From Candidatus Electrothrix rattekaaiensis (lineage in GTDB: Bacteria > Desulfobacterota > Desulfobulbia > Desulfobulbales > Desulfobulbaceae), in contig JAVQMD010000002.1 of the NCBI GenBank assembly GCA_032595675.1, positions 124,001-188,000 of the forward strand: a stretch of 64,000 nucleotides of DNA, given 5' to 3'. The position numbers and the translations under genes are program-made. Positions 53,185-61,887 of the stretch are shown piece after piece. Positions within the stretch are counted from its first letter, which is position 1; each line of letters begins with the position of its first letter. A model generated the notes under the pieces. The model had not been told where the DNA came from, made no database searches, and was given only the letters and a program-made list of their open reading frames with translations.

Positions 53185-53583
53185 ATGAAAAACTTTCTAC
53201 AGCTCGTTGTCGCGGTTTTATTGGGGATAGGAGGTGCTACCCAAGCACTTTCCGCTGATATCCAAACCATAAGCAAAGAAGAGTTGAAATCCAAGCTTGG
53301 TTCTTATGAGTACACTATTTTGGATGTGCGTAGTGACCATCATTGGAATTCCAGTGAAAATAAGATTCCCGGTGCGATCCGTCTGCCAGACGATAAAGTT
53401 GATATTTGGGCAGAAAATTTTCATAAAAACACACCGCTGGTTCTTTACTGTGCTTGCGAAGGTCTGGGGACGAGCGGCAGATTGGTCCGTCGACTTATGG
53501 ATAAGGGATTCACGCATGTCTATGCGCTCAGTGGCGGTTGGACCGAATGGCTCATGAATAGCTATCCGGTCGTCTCGAAGTAA
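53185..53583 (+). CDS. Periplasmic rhodanese, cysteine paralogue
   Basis: A 132-residue exported rhodanese (signal MKNFLQLVVAVLLGIGG, ending about ALSA). It shares the whole layout of the preceding gene: ISKEELKSKL, YTILDVRSDHHW, KIPGAIRLP, LVLYCACEGLGTSGRLVRRL and VYALSGGWTEWL, with Cys89 and Cys91 at the active site. It is the tandem duplicate, 111 bases downstream with a good AAAGGAG site. It probably shares the promoter of the selenocysteine gene. Confidence 0.9.
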   Translation: MKNFLQLVVAVLLGIGGATQALSADIQTISKEELKSKLGSYEYTILDVRSDHHWNSSENKIPGAIRLPDDKVDIWAENFHKNTPLVLYCACEGLGTSGRLVRRLMDKGFTHVYALSGGWTEWLMNSYPVVSK

Positions 53584-53622
53584 CCGTTTTTGATTGAAAG
53601 CGCACACAGAGAAAAGAGATTC

Positions 53623-55101
53623 TTATTTCAGCGGGAGCAATTTATCCTTGGCTAAACGGCCTCCCTGTTCTTGAGCAGCTTCCCGATAACAGATCCGGAC
53701 AGTATTGCCGGATTCCATCTTTAATCGACTATAGGGTAAGCGCAACGTCACTGTATCCCCGGATACAGTGACAGCTTTCTTTTCAAGCGTCTCAAAAGAG
53801 TGTCTTTCATGCTCATCAACCTGATAAAAGCTTACTTCAGCCCCTCCTGAAACACCCCTTGCGTTCTCCTCTTGCCAAGCAACAAGTTGTACTTGTACTT
53901 CAAGATCATAGCCATTTCTTCCCTGCTGCTGTCCAAAAGGTGTACCGCCAGTTGTTTTGTTTATGTCTGTATCCAAGTAAAAGCTGATCAAAGGATCAAA
54001 ATCTCCTGCATCCATGGTCAGAAAATAGCCGGAAAGGGGACGGGTCATGGTGATCGTGAGCAGAAGCTCGCCTTGATCTCCTTTTGCCGAGACCTCTTTT
54101 ATATCCAGAAAAGGGTTATGCGTGTCCCCGATAGGATCACGCCAGATCAGAAAACCATCCACAGAAGGGAGTTGGCGAACAATCGGAGCCTTTATCTCTC
54201 TCGCGTCGATGGATTTTTGTGCGTCAGTCTGCTGCTGGGGAAAGATATCTGTACCGAGGGTACGATTTACTTCTGTCTGTACCTGCCTGATGAATTCGGG
54301 AAGTTGCGGGCCAAGAGCAACAATGGAGCCTATAAAGGCAAGCAAAGGAAGTAAAAATCCGAACATGCCCAAAAGAACCCAGAACCATCCTGATCTGAAA
54401 GAGGGATCAACCTCTCCAGAGCACTCCTTGAGATCATGGTAAACCGTTACCGTGTAGAACATCAAAAACGGGGTGAACAGCAAGGAAAGGATTGGGCCGA
54501 CAGGAAGGGGAGCCAAGCTTATCAAAATGGAAAGGAGCCAGACCAGCAGGAGTTTGAACAGGGTGTTCCACCAATGTCCTCGTACATACAGACGGCTGGC
54601 AAGGAGTGCATCAATGCCTGTTCGCTCTTCTTCTACCATGATGAAGAAACAAAAGGACATGGACAGAGCCAAGATCAGCCCTGGGATAATAAAAAAAACA
54701 GATCCTGCTATGACGATGCCTATATAAAGACTGCTGATCCAGAGCAGCGGGAAGATATATTTCCAGCTTGTTATGAGTGCCCCCATAACACCTCGTTCTT
54801 GCTGAACAGTTGCGGTAAGAACGGCAGCCTGACACCAAGTTATCAGCAGGATGGCAACGAGAAACAAGAGGATGCCTGTTCCTGTAACTGCCGGATTGAG
54901 AAGGATTTTATGAGGATCTCCAGTAAAATAAGGTTGGCCTCCAAAGGCAAAAAATGCTGCTGTGCCTCCACCGATGAGGAGCATAATACTCACAAGGAGA
55001 GATAAGAGGGAGACAAGCCCAAGAGGGATGACACTACTTTTGTACAACGTCCATGTTTCGGAAAAAATCTCGTTTATATTTTTCAGTTGATCTTTTTCCA
55101 T
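53623..55101 (-). CDS. Multi-spanning membrane protein with C-terminal soluble domain
   Basis: A 492-residue protein. Residues 1-270 hold about seven hydrophobic helices (VIPLGLVSLLSLLVSIMLL; GVMGALITSWKYIFPLL; FFIIPGLILALSMSFCFFI) resembling DUF975-type or glycerophosphodiesterase-membrane domains. Residues 300-490 form a beta-rich soluble domain (DPIGDTHNPFLDIKEVS, DFDPLISFYLDTDINKTTGG) that looks like an exported protein or carbohydrate-binding fold. I do not recognise the combination. It is a monocistronic gene upstream of yggU. Confidence 0.65.
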   Translation of the reverse strand: MEKDQLKNINEIFSETWTLYKSSVIPLGLVSLLSLLVSIMLLIGGGTAAFFAFGGQPYFTGDPHKILLNPAVTGTGILLFLVAILLITWCQAAVLTATVQQERGVMGALITSWKYIFPLLWISSLYIGIVIAGSVFFIIPGLILALSMSFCFFIMVEEERTGIDALLASRLYVRGHWWNTLFKLLLVWLLSILISLAPLPVGPILSLLFTPFLMFYTVTVYHDLKECSGEVDPSFRSGWFWVLLGMFGFLLPLLAFIGSIVALGPQLPEFIRQVQTEVNRTLGTDIFPQQQTDAQKSIDAREIKAPIVRQLPSVDGFLIWRDPIGDTHNPFLDIKEVSAKGDQGELLLTITMTRPLSGYFLTMDAGDFDPLISFYLDTDINKTTGGTPFGQQQGRNGYDLEVQVQLVAWQEENARGVSGGAEVSFYQVDEHERHSFETLEKKAVTVSGDTVTLRLPYSRLKMESGNTVRICYREAAQEQGGRLAKDKLLPLK

Positions 55102-55172
55102 GCCTTTCTTCCTTGGTACACCATTAAGGTCAGTATGTTGCGGGGGGGGAGGTTCGTCCCGATCCAGTTTTT

Positions 55173-55460
55173 TTATTCAATCAGTCCACGAAGCTGCTCT
55201 TCGTCCACCCCGATCAGTAAGATTTTTTTCATGCGACTTTGCTGGCCGCTTCGAAGAGTTACAGCGGATTTTGGGATTTTTAAAGCCTTTGCAAAAAAGG
55301 CGATAACCGCCTTGTTGGCCTTGCCATCCACTGGCGGCGCATTAAGCCGCAGTTTTACTGCATCGCCGTGCAGACCAACGATTGCATTTTGACCGGATCT
55401 AGGCTGCACATAGAGGGAGAGCAGAAGGCTTCCGTCAGGTTGGGTTTGCAGGTAGGGCAT
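55173..55460 (-). CDS. yggU: DUF167 / YggU-family protein
   Basis: A 95-residue protein with the DUF167 motif VQPRSGQNAIVGLHGDAVKL and RLNAPPVDGKANKAV, VTLRSGQQSRMKKI. Function unknown; the family is a conserved small fold. It follows yggT by 27 bases, the usual pairing. Confidence 0.92.
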   Translation of the reverse strand: MPYLQTQPDGSLLLSLYVQPRSGQNAIVGLHGDAVKLRLNAPPVDGKANKAVIAFFAKALKIPKSAVTLRSGQQSRMKKILLIGVDEEQLRGLIE

Positions 55461-55487
55461 AGAATTAAAAGACGGAATATTTCTTGC

Positions 55488-55784
55488 TTACTGTAACCGT
55501 TGTCCTATGCCGATCAAAGTCGGAACAATATAACGCTGCAAAAAATGGAGTGCCAAAATTAAAACCAAAGGGCTCAGGTCAAGTCCTCCCATGGGGGGAA
55601 CATAACGGCGTATTTTTTCTAATACAGGCTCTGTAGTCTGGACAAGAAATCTGACCACAGGATTATAGGGGTCCGCGTTGACCCAGGATATGATCGCTCG
55701 ACCAATGACGATATAAAAATAGGCGGTGAAAACAAAATTAATAAGGTCGGCTAGGGCAATCACAAAATTTCCGAACATAAACAT
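55488..55784 (-). CDS. yggT: YggT-family membrane protein
   Basis: A 98-residue protein with two hydrophobic regions and the YggT signature NPVVRFLVQTTEPVLEKIRR, and SPLVLILALHFLQRYIV. It is implicated in other bacteria in ion stress or division-related membrane function. It precedes yggU. Confidence 0.9.
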   Translation of the reverse strand: MFMFGNFVIALADLINFVFTAYFYIVIGRAIISWVNADPYNPVVRFLVQTTEPVLEKIRRYVPPMGGLDLSPLVLILALHFLQRYIVPTLIGIGQRLQ

Positions 55785-56251
55785 GGTGGTATCTTACGAT
55801 GAGGGTTAACGGTTTCGGCTTTCTGATAAAGAATCTGGGTAATATCCTTCTCATTCAGAGAAGGACAACGTGTCCCGACGGTAGTTCCAACGAGTTATTC
55901 ATGATACATGAGGAGCTGTACAGAGTAAATAGCTTATAAGAAAATATGGACAATAACGAGAGAATATGGTCCTTATTTGATTATGCTGATCAGCTTGCCT
56001 GCGAGAGAACAGGGGGGAGTTCAGGGGCACTTTGCCTTATTGTCCCCTGGAATGTATAGTGAGGCCTCATGACGATGTAAAGGGGAAGGGGGAAATGTGG
56101 TCTGGCCCCGATTTATATTCATTTCTACTGCGCAGAACAACACAACAATCTCCCTGCCCGTGACCACAAAAAGGGTAATCGACCCTTGTAATTGGGGTCT
56201 GTCCCCTAATTAATTGGGGTCTGTCCCCTAATTAGTTCTAATTAGTTGCCC
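55785..56251. repeat. Repeat-rich gap with REP palindromes
   Basis: Contains a hairpin AGGGGCACTTTG..TGTCCCCT (56025-56048), a GTGGTCTGGCCCCG motif (56099-56111), the first 68-bp direct repeat (56137-56204, matching 57584-57651 with one mismatch) and two GGGGTCTGTCCCC palindromes (56194-56206, 56216-56228). No gene. Confidence 0.75.
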
Positions 56252-56443
56252 TGGGTGCGTAGATTATTGCGTTGAAGCGGCTGCAACTTCTTACCCTAAA
56301 AAGAGTAAATATAATTTTGCGAGTGGCCCCAATAGTAATACTTATGCGGGAACAATTGCAAGAAAATGTGGGCTGAAAAAACCTGAAGGAGTTTGTTGGG
56401 CCCCCGGCTACGATGATCCCCCCGCTACAACAGCGAATTGATA
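56252..56443 (+). pseudogene. C-terminal gene fragment with NSNTY motif
   Basis: A frame without start codon reads CVDYCVEAAATSYPKK, then GPNSNTYAGTIARKCGL and VCWAPGYDDP to a stop. It is the tail of a protein whose upstream part is replaced by REP palindromes. The GPNSNTxxxxxxxxCG pattern resembles ends of secreted or toxin-like proteins; I cannot name the family. Confidence 0.45.
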
Positions 56444-56481
56444 TTACTCCGGCAGTAAACTATATGAGGTCGAAACTCTCT

Positions 56482-56805
56482 ATGAAAAAGCTCAATATTT
56501 CAATAATTTACGCTTTGTTTTTGTCTGGATATTGTGGACCTGCTAAATGGGCTGACAATCTCGCATCCCAAGTAGAGTGCGGCATGAGTATTGTCGAAGT
56601 TGAAAAACTAACAGACAAGAAATTGACAACAATGGAAGTACCGGCTGGATGGAAAACTCACTTCTTTCGATCTAACAACACAGATTTTAGCTTGGGAGTG
56701 AAAAATGGAAAAGTTAGATATATCCAATTGTCATGGAATCAAAAAATGATGAGAACAGCCTATTATCAACGGATTGATCTTTGCACAAATACTATGATGG
56801 AGTAA
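56482..56805 (+). CDS. Small exported protein
   Basis: A 107-residue protein with a signal peptide (MKKLNISIIYALFLSGYCG). The mature part contains VECGMSIVEVEKLTDKKL, reminiscent of the short SmpA/BamE-like repeat fold, and ends YYQRIDLCTNTMME. It starts at the ATG at 56482; the upstream frame from 56413 overlaps the fragment. It lies between that fragment and the RAYT gene. Function unknown. Confidence 0.6.
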   Translation: MKKLNISIIYALFLSGYCGPAKWADNLASQVECGMSIVEVEKLTDKKLTTMEVPAGWKTHFFRSNNTDFSLGVKNGKVRYIQLSWNQKMMRTAYYQRIDLCTNTMME

Positions 56806-56897
56806 CCGCACGCCGCCAATCGCCACGAACGTGAAAATAAGGGACAGACCACGTTTTTATATTGAAGTTTGTTATCTCTCCTGTTATCATCTGCAAC

Positions 56898-57638
56898 ATG
56901 CCAAGACGCTCTCGAATAATAGTTCCCGGTGTTCCTCTTCACATCATTCAACGAGGAAACAACCGGCAATCATGCTTTTTTGCAGACGAAGATTATCAAT
57001 TTTATCTTGAGTGGCTGCGAAAGTATTCGCAACATGCGGGCTGTTCAGTCCATGCCTACGTCTTAATGACAAACCATGTCCACCTCCTTCTTACTCCCAA
57101 AAAGATCGAAAGTGCCGGAAAGTTAATGAAACTGCTGGGGCAGCGTTACGTGCAGTACATCAATCGAACCTATCAGCGAAGCGGCACTCTTTGGGAAGGG
57201 CGTTTTCGTTCCAGTATTATTCAACAGCAGGATTACCTGTTTATCTGCCAGCGATATATTGAAATGAACCCGGTTCGTGCAGGTATCGTCGGTCATCCTG
57301 ACGAATATTTCTGGTCAAGCTACCGGGCCAACGGAATGGGCCGTGAATCGGACCTGATAACGCCCCATATTTTCTACCGAGACCTCGCACATGATGATGA
57401 AGAAAGACAGCTTGCGTACAGAGAATTATTTCGTCATGAGCTGGAACCGGGAGAAATTGATAAAATTAGGAAAGCAACCAATGGGAACTTCGCCTTGGGT
57501 TCCACTCGATTCGGCGAGGAAATAAGCGAAATGCTCGGACGTCGTGTTACCCCAGGAAAAGCTGGACGACCGAGGAAGAAATCACAACACAACAATCTCC
57601 CTGCCCGTGACCACAAAAAGGGTAATCGACCCTTGTGA
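56898..57638 (+). CDS. REP-associated tyrosine transposase (RAYT)
   Basis: A 246-residue Y1_Tnp-family protein. [22 protein letters not shown] is the usual start (quoted partly), the HUH metal motif is TNHVHLLL, and the tyrosine helix is [27 protein letters not shown] [14 protein letters not shown] follows. RAYTs recognise REP palindromes by single-strand nicking. It is flanked by GGGACAGACC (about 56842) and GGGGTCTGTCC (57641). The last 55 bases of the gene recur in the direct repeat at 56137. Confidence 0.9.
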   Translation: MPRRSRIIVPGVPLHIIQRGNNRQSCFFADEDYQFYLEWLRKYSQHAGCSVHAYVLMTNHVHLLLTPKKIESAGKLMKLLGQRYVQYINRTYQRSGTLWEGRFRSSIIQQQDYLFICQRYIEMNPVRAGIVGHPDEYFWSSYRANGMGRESDLITPHIFYRDLAHDDEERQLAYRELFRHELEPGEIDKIRKATNGNFALGSTRFGEEISEMLGRRVTPGKAGRPRKKSQHNNLPARDHKKGNRPL

Positions 57639-57651
57639 TTGGGGTCTGTCC
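57584..57651 (+). repeat. 68-bp direct repeat, second copy
   Basis: Matches 56137-56204 with one mismatch. Here it forms the end of the RAYT coding region plus a REP half; there it is non-coding. It suggests a duplicated or deleted RAYT unit. Confidence 0.85.
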
Positions 57652-57687
57652 TCGAATTACCGAACTAAAGCACCCGGAGGCCTAAAA

Positions 57688-59301
57688 ATGACCGAATTCA
57701 TCTATCATGATCCGTTTCCCTTAGGCGAGGATCACACCCGGTACCGCCGCCTTGAAGGATCGAAGCAATATGTGAGCACGGCCAGCTTTGCCGGTACCGA
57801 AATGCTCAAGGTAGCCCCTGAGGCCCTTTGTTTACTAGCCCGGACAGCTCTGCGTGATGTTTCCTTTTTTCTTCGTCCCGAGCATAACCGACAGGTCGCT
57901 GCCATCCTGGATGATCCCGAGGCCTCAGATAATGACCGAGCCGTGGCACTGGCTATGCTCCGCAATGCCGAGATCGCGGCTCATGGTGTGCTGCCGATCT
58001 GTCAGGACACCGGAACCGCTGTCGTTATGGCCAAGAAAGGTCAGCAGGTTTGGACCGGTTGTGATGATGCGGAACAGCTCACCACTGGGATTTTTACCGC
58101 CTATACAGAGGAGAACCTGCGTTATTCGCAAAATTCGGCCCTGAGCATGTACGAGGAGGTCAATACCAAGAATAACCTGCCTGCCCAGATTGATATCTAC
58201 GCTGTCCCCGGTGCTGCCTACCGTTTCCTTTTTCTTGCCAAAGGCGGCGGCAGTGCCAATAAGAGCTTTCTCTACCAAGAAACCAGGGCGACCCTTAGCC
58301 CCGGCGTGCTCAATGACTTTTTGGTCGAAAAGATGAAAACCTTGGGAACCGCCGCCTGCCCGCCCTATCATATTTCCATTGTCATCGGCGGAACCAGTGC
58401 TGAGGCTAATCTCAAAGTCGTCAAGCTGGCCAGCACTAAATATCTTGATGCCCTGCCTGTTACAGGCAATGCCCACGGCCAAGCCTACCGGGACACGGCT
58501 CTTGAGCAGGAACTTGTACAGGAGGCTTGGAAGATCGGCATAGGAGCGCAATTTGGCGGCAAGTATTTTGCCCACGATGTTCGAGTGATCCGTCTTCCCC
58601 GACACGGTGCCTCCTGCCCCATCGGCCTCGGCGTATCCTGTTCCGCTGATCGTAACCTCAAGGCAAAGATAGATCATCAGGGAATATGGGTGGAGGAGCT
58701 GGATTATAATCCTGGTCGTCTGATCCCCGATGCTCTGCGGCAGAGCAAAGATGAGCAGGCCGTGCGCATCGACTTGAATCGGCCAATGTCGGAGATTCTT
58801 GCCCAGCTTAACCAGCTGCCAGTGGCTGCCCGTATCCTGCTGAACGGCCCCATTATCGTGGGCAGGGATATCGCCCATGCCAAATGGAAAGAGTTACTGG
58901 ACAGCGGTAAGCCGCTGCCTGATTATCTGCAACAGCACCCGGTCTACTATGCTGGTCCGGCCAAAACCCCGCCAGGTATGGCTTCCGGTTCTTTCGGACC
59001 GACCACTGCCGGACGCATGGACTCCTATGTCGATCTTCTGCAAAAAAACAAGGGTTCCATGATCATGATCGCCAAGGGTAACCGGTCGCAGCAGGTCACG
59101 GATGCCTGCCGAGAAAACAGTGGCTTTTACCTGGGGTCCATCGGCGGCCCGGCAGCCCTGCTGGCTCAGGAAAGTATCACCAAGGTTGCATGTATTGATT
59201 ATCCAGAACTGGGCATGGAGGCGGTTTGGGAAATTGAGGTGAAGGACTTTCCGGCCTTTCTTCTGATAGACAATAAGGGTAATGATTTTTTTGCTAAATA
59301 G
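57688..59301 (+). CDS. fumA: Class I fumarate hydratase
   Basis: A 537-residue Fe-S fumarase of the FumA/FumB type. The N-terminal alpha-like part has CQDTGTA with cluster Cys105, GGGSANKS and [25 protein letters not shown] holds the other cluster ligands; the beta-like part has [22 protein letters not shown] and GGPAALLAQ. It interconverts fumarate and malate. The ATG at 57688 has a GGAGG site; the frame from 57544 overlaps the RAYT gene. Confidence 0.93.
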   Translation: MTEFIYHDPFPLGEDHTRYRRLEGSKQYVSTASFAGTEMLKVAPEALCLLARTALRDVSFFLRPEHNRQVAAILDDPEASDNDRAVALAMLRNAEIAAHGVLPICQDTGTAVVMAKKGQQVWTGCDDAEQLTTGIFTAYTEENLRYSQNSALSMYEEVNTKNNLPAQIDIYAVPGAAYRFLFLAKGGGSANKSFLYQETRATLSPGVLNDFLVEKMKTLGTAACPPYHISIVIGGTSAEANLKVVKLASTKYLDALPVTGNAHGQAYRDTALEQELVQEAWKIGIGAQFGGKYFAHDVRVIRLPRHGASCPIGLGVSCSADRNLKAKIDHQGIWVEELDYNPGRLIPDALRQSKDEQAVRIDLNRPMSEILAQLNQLPVAARILLNGPIIVGRDIAHAKWKELLDSGKPLPDYLQQHPVYYAGPAKTPPGMASGSFGPTTAGRMDSYVDLLQKNKGSMIMIAKGNRSQQVTDACRENSGFYLGSIGGPAALLAQESITKVACIDYPELGMEAVWEIEVKDFPAFLLIDNKGNDFFAK

Positions 59302-59477
59302 GTCACCTGCCGGAATGGTGCCTTGCGACCCAGCTCCTTTGCAACGACGGCATCCTGTAACGGATACGTTGTCTTTTAGAGATATCGCTGTTATAGTAGC
59401 GACCCATATAAATACCCTATACGGACAATAAGTATATTGCCTCGAACAACTCAATAGAAAAGAAGGAAAAGAAAAAG

Positions 59478-59942
59478 ATGGCAAACTATATAGAGGGAAA
59501 TCTGCAAGGAAACGGATGCAAAATCGGGATTATTGTTGCCCGTTTTAACTCCTTTATTTCGGAAAAACTGCTGGAAGGGGCTATGGACACCTTAGTTCGC
59601 TCCGGTGTTAAGGGTGAGGATATTGATGTTGCCCGGGTTCCCGGTGCCTTTGAAATTCCCCTTGCTACGCAGAAGATGGCCAAATCCGGTAAGTATGATG
59701 CAGTTATTTGCATCGGCGTGGTCATTCGAGGAGCGACCCCGCATTTTGATTTTGTTGCCAATGAGGTTGCCAAAGGAAGTGCGCAGGTTATGCTTGATGT
59801 CGGTATTCCGGTACTCTTTGGTGTCCTGACTACGGAGACCATTGAGCAGGCCATTGAGCGTGCCGGAACCAAGGCGGGGAACAAGGGCGCGGACGTTGCC
59901 GTTGCCGCCTTGGAGATGATCAGTCTCATGAAGCAACTGTAG
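59478..59942 (+). CDS. ribH: Lumazine synthase (riboflavin synthase beta)
   Basis: A 154-residue 6,7-dimethyl-8-ribityllumazine synthase: [57 protein letters not shown], and [18 protein letters not shown]. It completes the lumazine step feeding ribE. It lies upstream of nusB, a common pairing, with no FMN riboswitch recognised in the 176-base leader. Confidence 0.95.
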   Translation: MANYIEGNLQGNGCKIGIIVARFNSFISEKLLEGAMDTLVRSGVKGEDIDVARVPGAFEIPLATQKMAKSGKYDAVICIGVVIRGATPHFDFVANEVAKGSAQVMLDVGIPVLFGVLTTETIEQAIERAGTKAGNKGADVAVAALEMISLMKQL

Positions 59943-60019
59943 GAGCGACTTGTTGATAATGAGGAAGTATTTTAAAAAGAACCGAACGACATCTTGTCTG
60001 TCGTCGATCGTGGTTTGAT

Positions 60020-60457
60020 ATGGGTCTACGAAGAAAATCACGGGAACTGGCCCTGCAATTTTTTTATGGGTACGAACTCCAGAAATGTCCCGCTGCTGAA
60101 GGCGGCATCCTTCATAACGAGATAGAAAACGAGGTAGAAATTTTTTACACCTGCTTTAAAAGTGATCAAAAAGCCCATCCCTATGCGGAACAGTTGATCA
60201 ACGGCGTCTGTGCCCATCAGCAGGAGATTGACAATGCCCTTGCTGACTGTTCTCATCATTGGCGGGTGGAACGAATGGCCTTGGTTGACCGGAACATCCT
60301 TCGCATTGCCACGTATGAGATGCTGTATATCAAGGATATCCCGGTGACTGTGGCCATCAATGAGGCCTTGGAAATCGCCAAACGCTATGCAGAACCGGAA
60401 TCAATCAGTTTCATTAACGGGATTCTGGACAACCTGCAAGGCAGGAAGGCCGGATGA
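60020..60457 (+). CDS. nusB: Transcription antitermination factor NusB
   Basis: A 145-residue all-helical NusB: RRKSRELALQFFYGYE at the start, MALVDRNILRIATYEML and VAINEALEIAKRYAEPESISF. It supports rRNA antitermination with NusE. It follows ribH by 77 bases. Confidence 0.95.
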   Translation: MGLRRKSRELALQFFYGYELQKCPAAEGGILHNEIENEVEIFYTCFKSDQKAHPYAEQLINGVCAHQQEIDNALADCSHHWRVERMALVDRNILRIATYEMLYIKDIPVTVAINEALEIAKRYAEPESISFINGILDNLQGRKAG

Positions 60458-60473
60458 TCTCGCAGCAGGATCG

Positions 60474-60511
60474 AAAAAGGACAGCACTTCTTTGGAGGGC
60501 TGTCCTTTTTT
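60474..60511 (+). terminator. Terminator after nusB
   Basis: AAAAAGGACAGC and GCTGTCCTTTTTT pair around a 13-base loop, with the T run built into the 3' arm. Confidence 0.9.
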
Positions 60512-60756
60512 ATGCAACGCTCTCTGTTTTTTTCTCTTTGTACATGCAAGCGGACAGTTTCAGTAATGGCAGGTTTTTAAAAATAAAAACTTAATATTGT
60601 TAATTAATTTTGATCACATTCAAATCGCTTGTCATCATTTGGAAAAGGGATTAAATACATAGACCGGTGACTGCAAAATTCGGATTGGAATGCCGAACAA
60701 GAGAAAACAAGGGCAGTTACCGTTCCTGAAAATTTGCAACGGATAAGAGTATCTTC

Positions 60757-61833
60757 ATGGCAGGAAGCACATTCGGCACGGTCTTTAAGGTGACAACTTG
60801 GGGTGAATCGCACGGCACCGCTCTTGGTGCGGTTATTGACGGCTGCCCTCCGGGGATTGATTTGACCCCTGAGATTATCCAGGAGGAACTGGAACGGCGT
60901 CGTCCGGGAAAAGGCGGGGCCACTTCTCCGCGTAACGAGCCGGACATGGTCCAGATTATGTCTGGAATTTTTCAGCCGGAGGGATGTGCTGTTCCTCAGA
61001 CCACAGGTACGCCGATCTCCTTGGTTATCTTTAATAAAGACGCCCATTCTAAATCCTACAGCCATTTGCAGGATGTCTTTCGACCCGGCCACGGGGATCT
61101 GACCTATCAAAAGAAATACGGCATTCGCGACCACCGAGGCGGCGGACGGGCTTCTGCCCGGGAAACAGCAGCTCGGGTGGCAGCTGGAGCCGTGGCCAAA
61201 CAGCTGCTTGATCGGCACGACATGTCGGTACAGGCCTATACGGTGGCTTTAGGCGGGATCAAAGCGGAACAACTTGATTTTGATCAGATTGAGCAGAATC
61301 GTCTTTTTTGCCCGGATAATGCAGCCGCAGAACGGATGGAAGAGCGAATCAGAGAGGTGCGCAGCCAAGGCGATACCTTGGGTGGGATTGTCGAGATTCG
61401 GGCACGCTGCAAGGTCGGTTTGGGGGAACCGGTTTTTGATAAGCTTGATGCAGAATTGGCTCGTGCTCTGATGTCCATCGGCGCGGTGAAAGGAGTCGAA
61501 ATAGGTTCCGGCTTCCGGGTTGCAGAAATGTTGGGTTCTGAAAATAATGATGCCATTACCCCTGAAGGATTTCTCAGCAATAATGCAGGCGGAATCCTGG
61601 CCGGGGTCAGCAACGGAGAGGATATCATCGTCCGGGTTGCGGTCAAGCCTATCCCCTCTATCCATAAGGAACAGCAGACCGTGAATACAGAAAATGAATC
61701 GGTGCGCATCAAGGTGGGTGGTCGTCATGACATCTCTGCCATTCCGAGAATCATCCCGGTCTGTGAAGCAATGGTGCGCCTGACGCTTGCAGATCATCTT
61801 TTGCGGCAACAGGCGATAGCGGCTGTCGAATAA
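60757..61833 (+). CDS. aroC: Chorismate synthase
   Basis: A 358-residue flavin-dependent enzyme converting EPSP to chorismate, the common precursor of aromatic amino acids including the tryptophan made by trpDCF here. GTVFKVTTWGESHGTALGAV, RDHRGGGRASARETAARVAAG (partly quoted) and AGGILAGVSNGEDI are family motifs. It starts after the nusB terminator. Confidence 0.95.
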   Translation: MAGSTFGTVFKVTTWGESHGTALGAVIDGCPPGIDLTPEIIQEELERRRPGKGGATSPRNEPDMVQIMSGIFQPEGCAVPQTTGTPISLVIFNKDAHSKSYSHLQDVFRPGHGDLTYQKKYGIRDHRGGGRASARETAARVAAGAVAKQLLDRHDMSVQAYTVALGGIKAEQLDFDQIEQNRLFCPDNAAAERMEERIREVRSQGDTLGGIVEIRARCKVGLGEPVFDKLDAELARALMSIGAVKGVEIGSGFRVAEMLGSENNDAITPEGFLSNNAGGILAGVSNGEDIIVRVAVKPIPSIHKEQQTVNTENESVRIKVGGRHDISAIPRIIPVCEAMVRLTLADHLLRQQAIAAVE

Positions 61834-61887
61834 GCAGGGCAGGATAGACTGAAAAATAACTCAGCACAACGATCAGGACAGAAGACT

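Noticed and set aside
59302..59477. FMN riboswitch before ribH (and before ribE)
   Set aside because: The conserved FMN aptamer segments are not visible in either leader.
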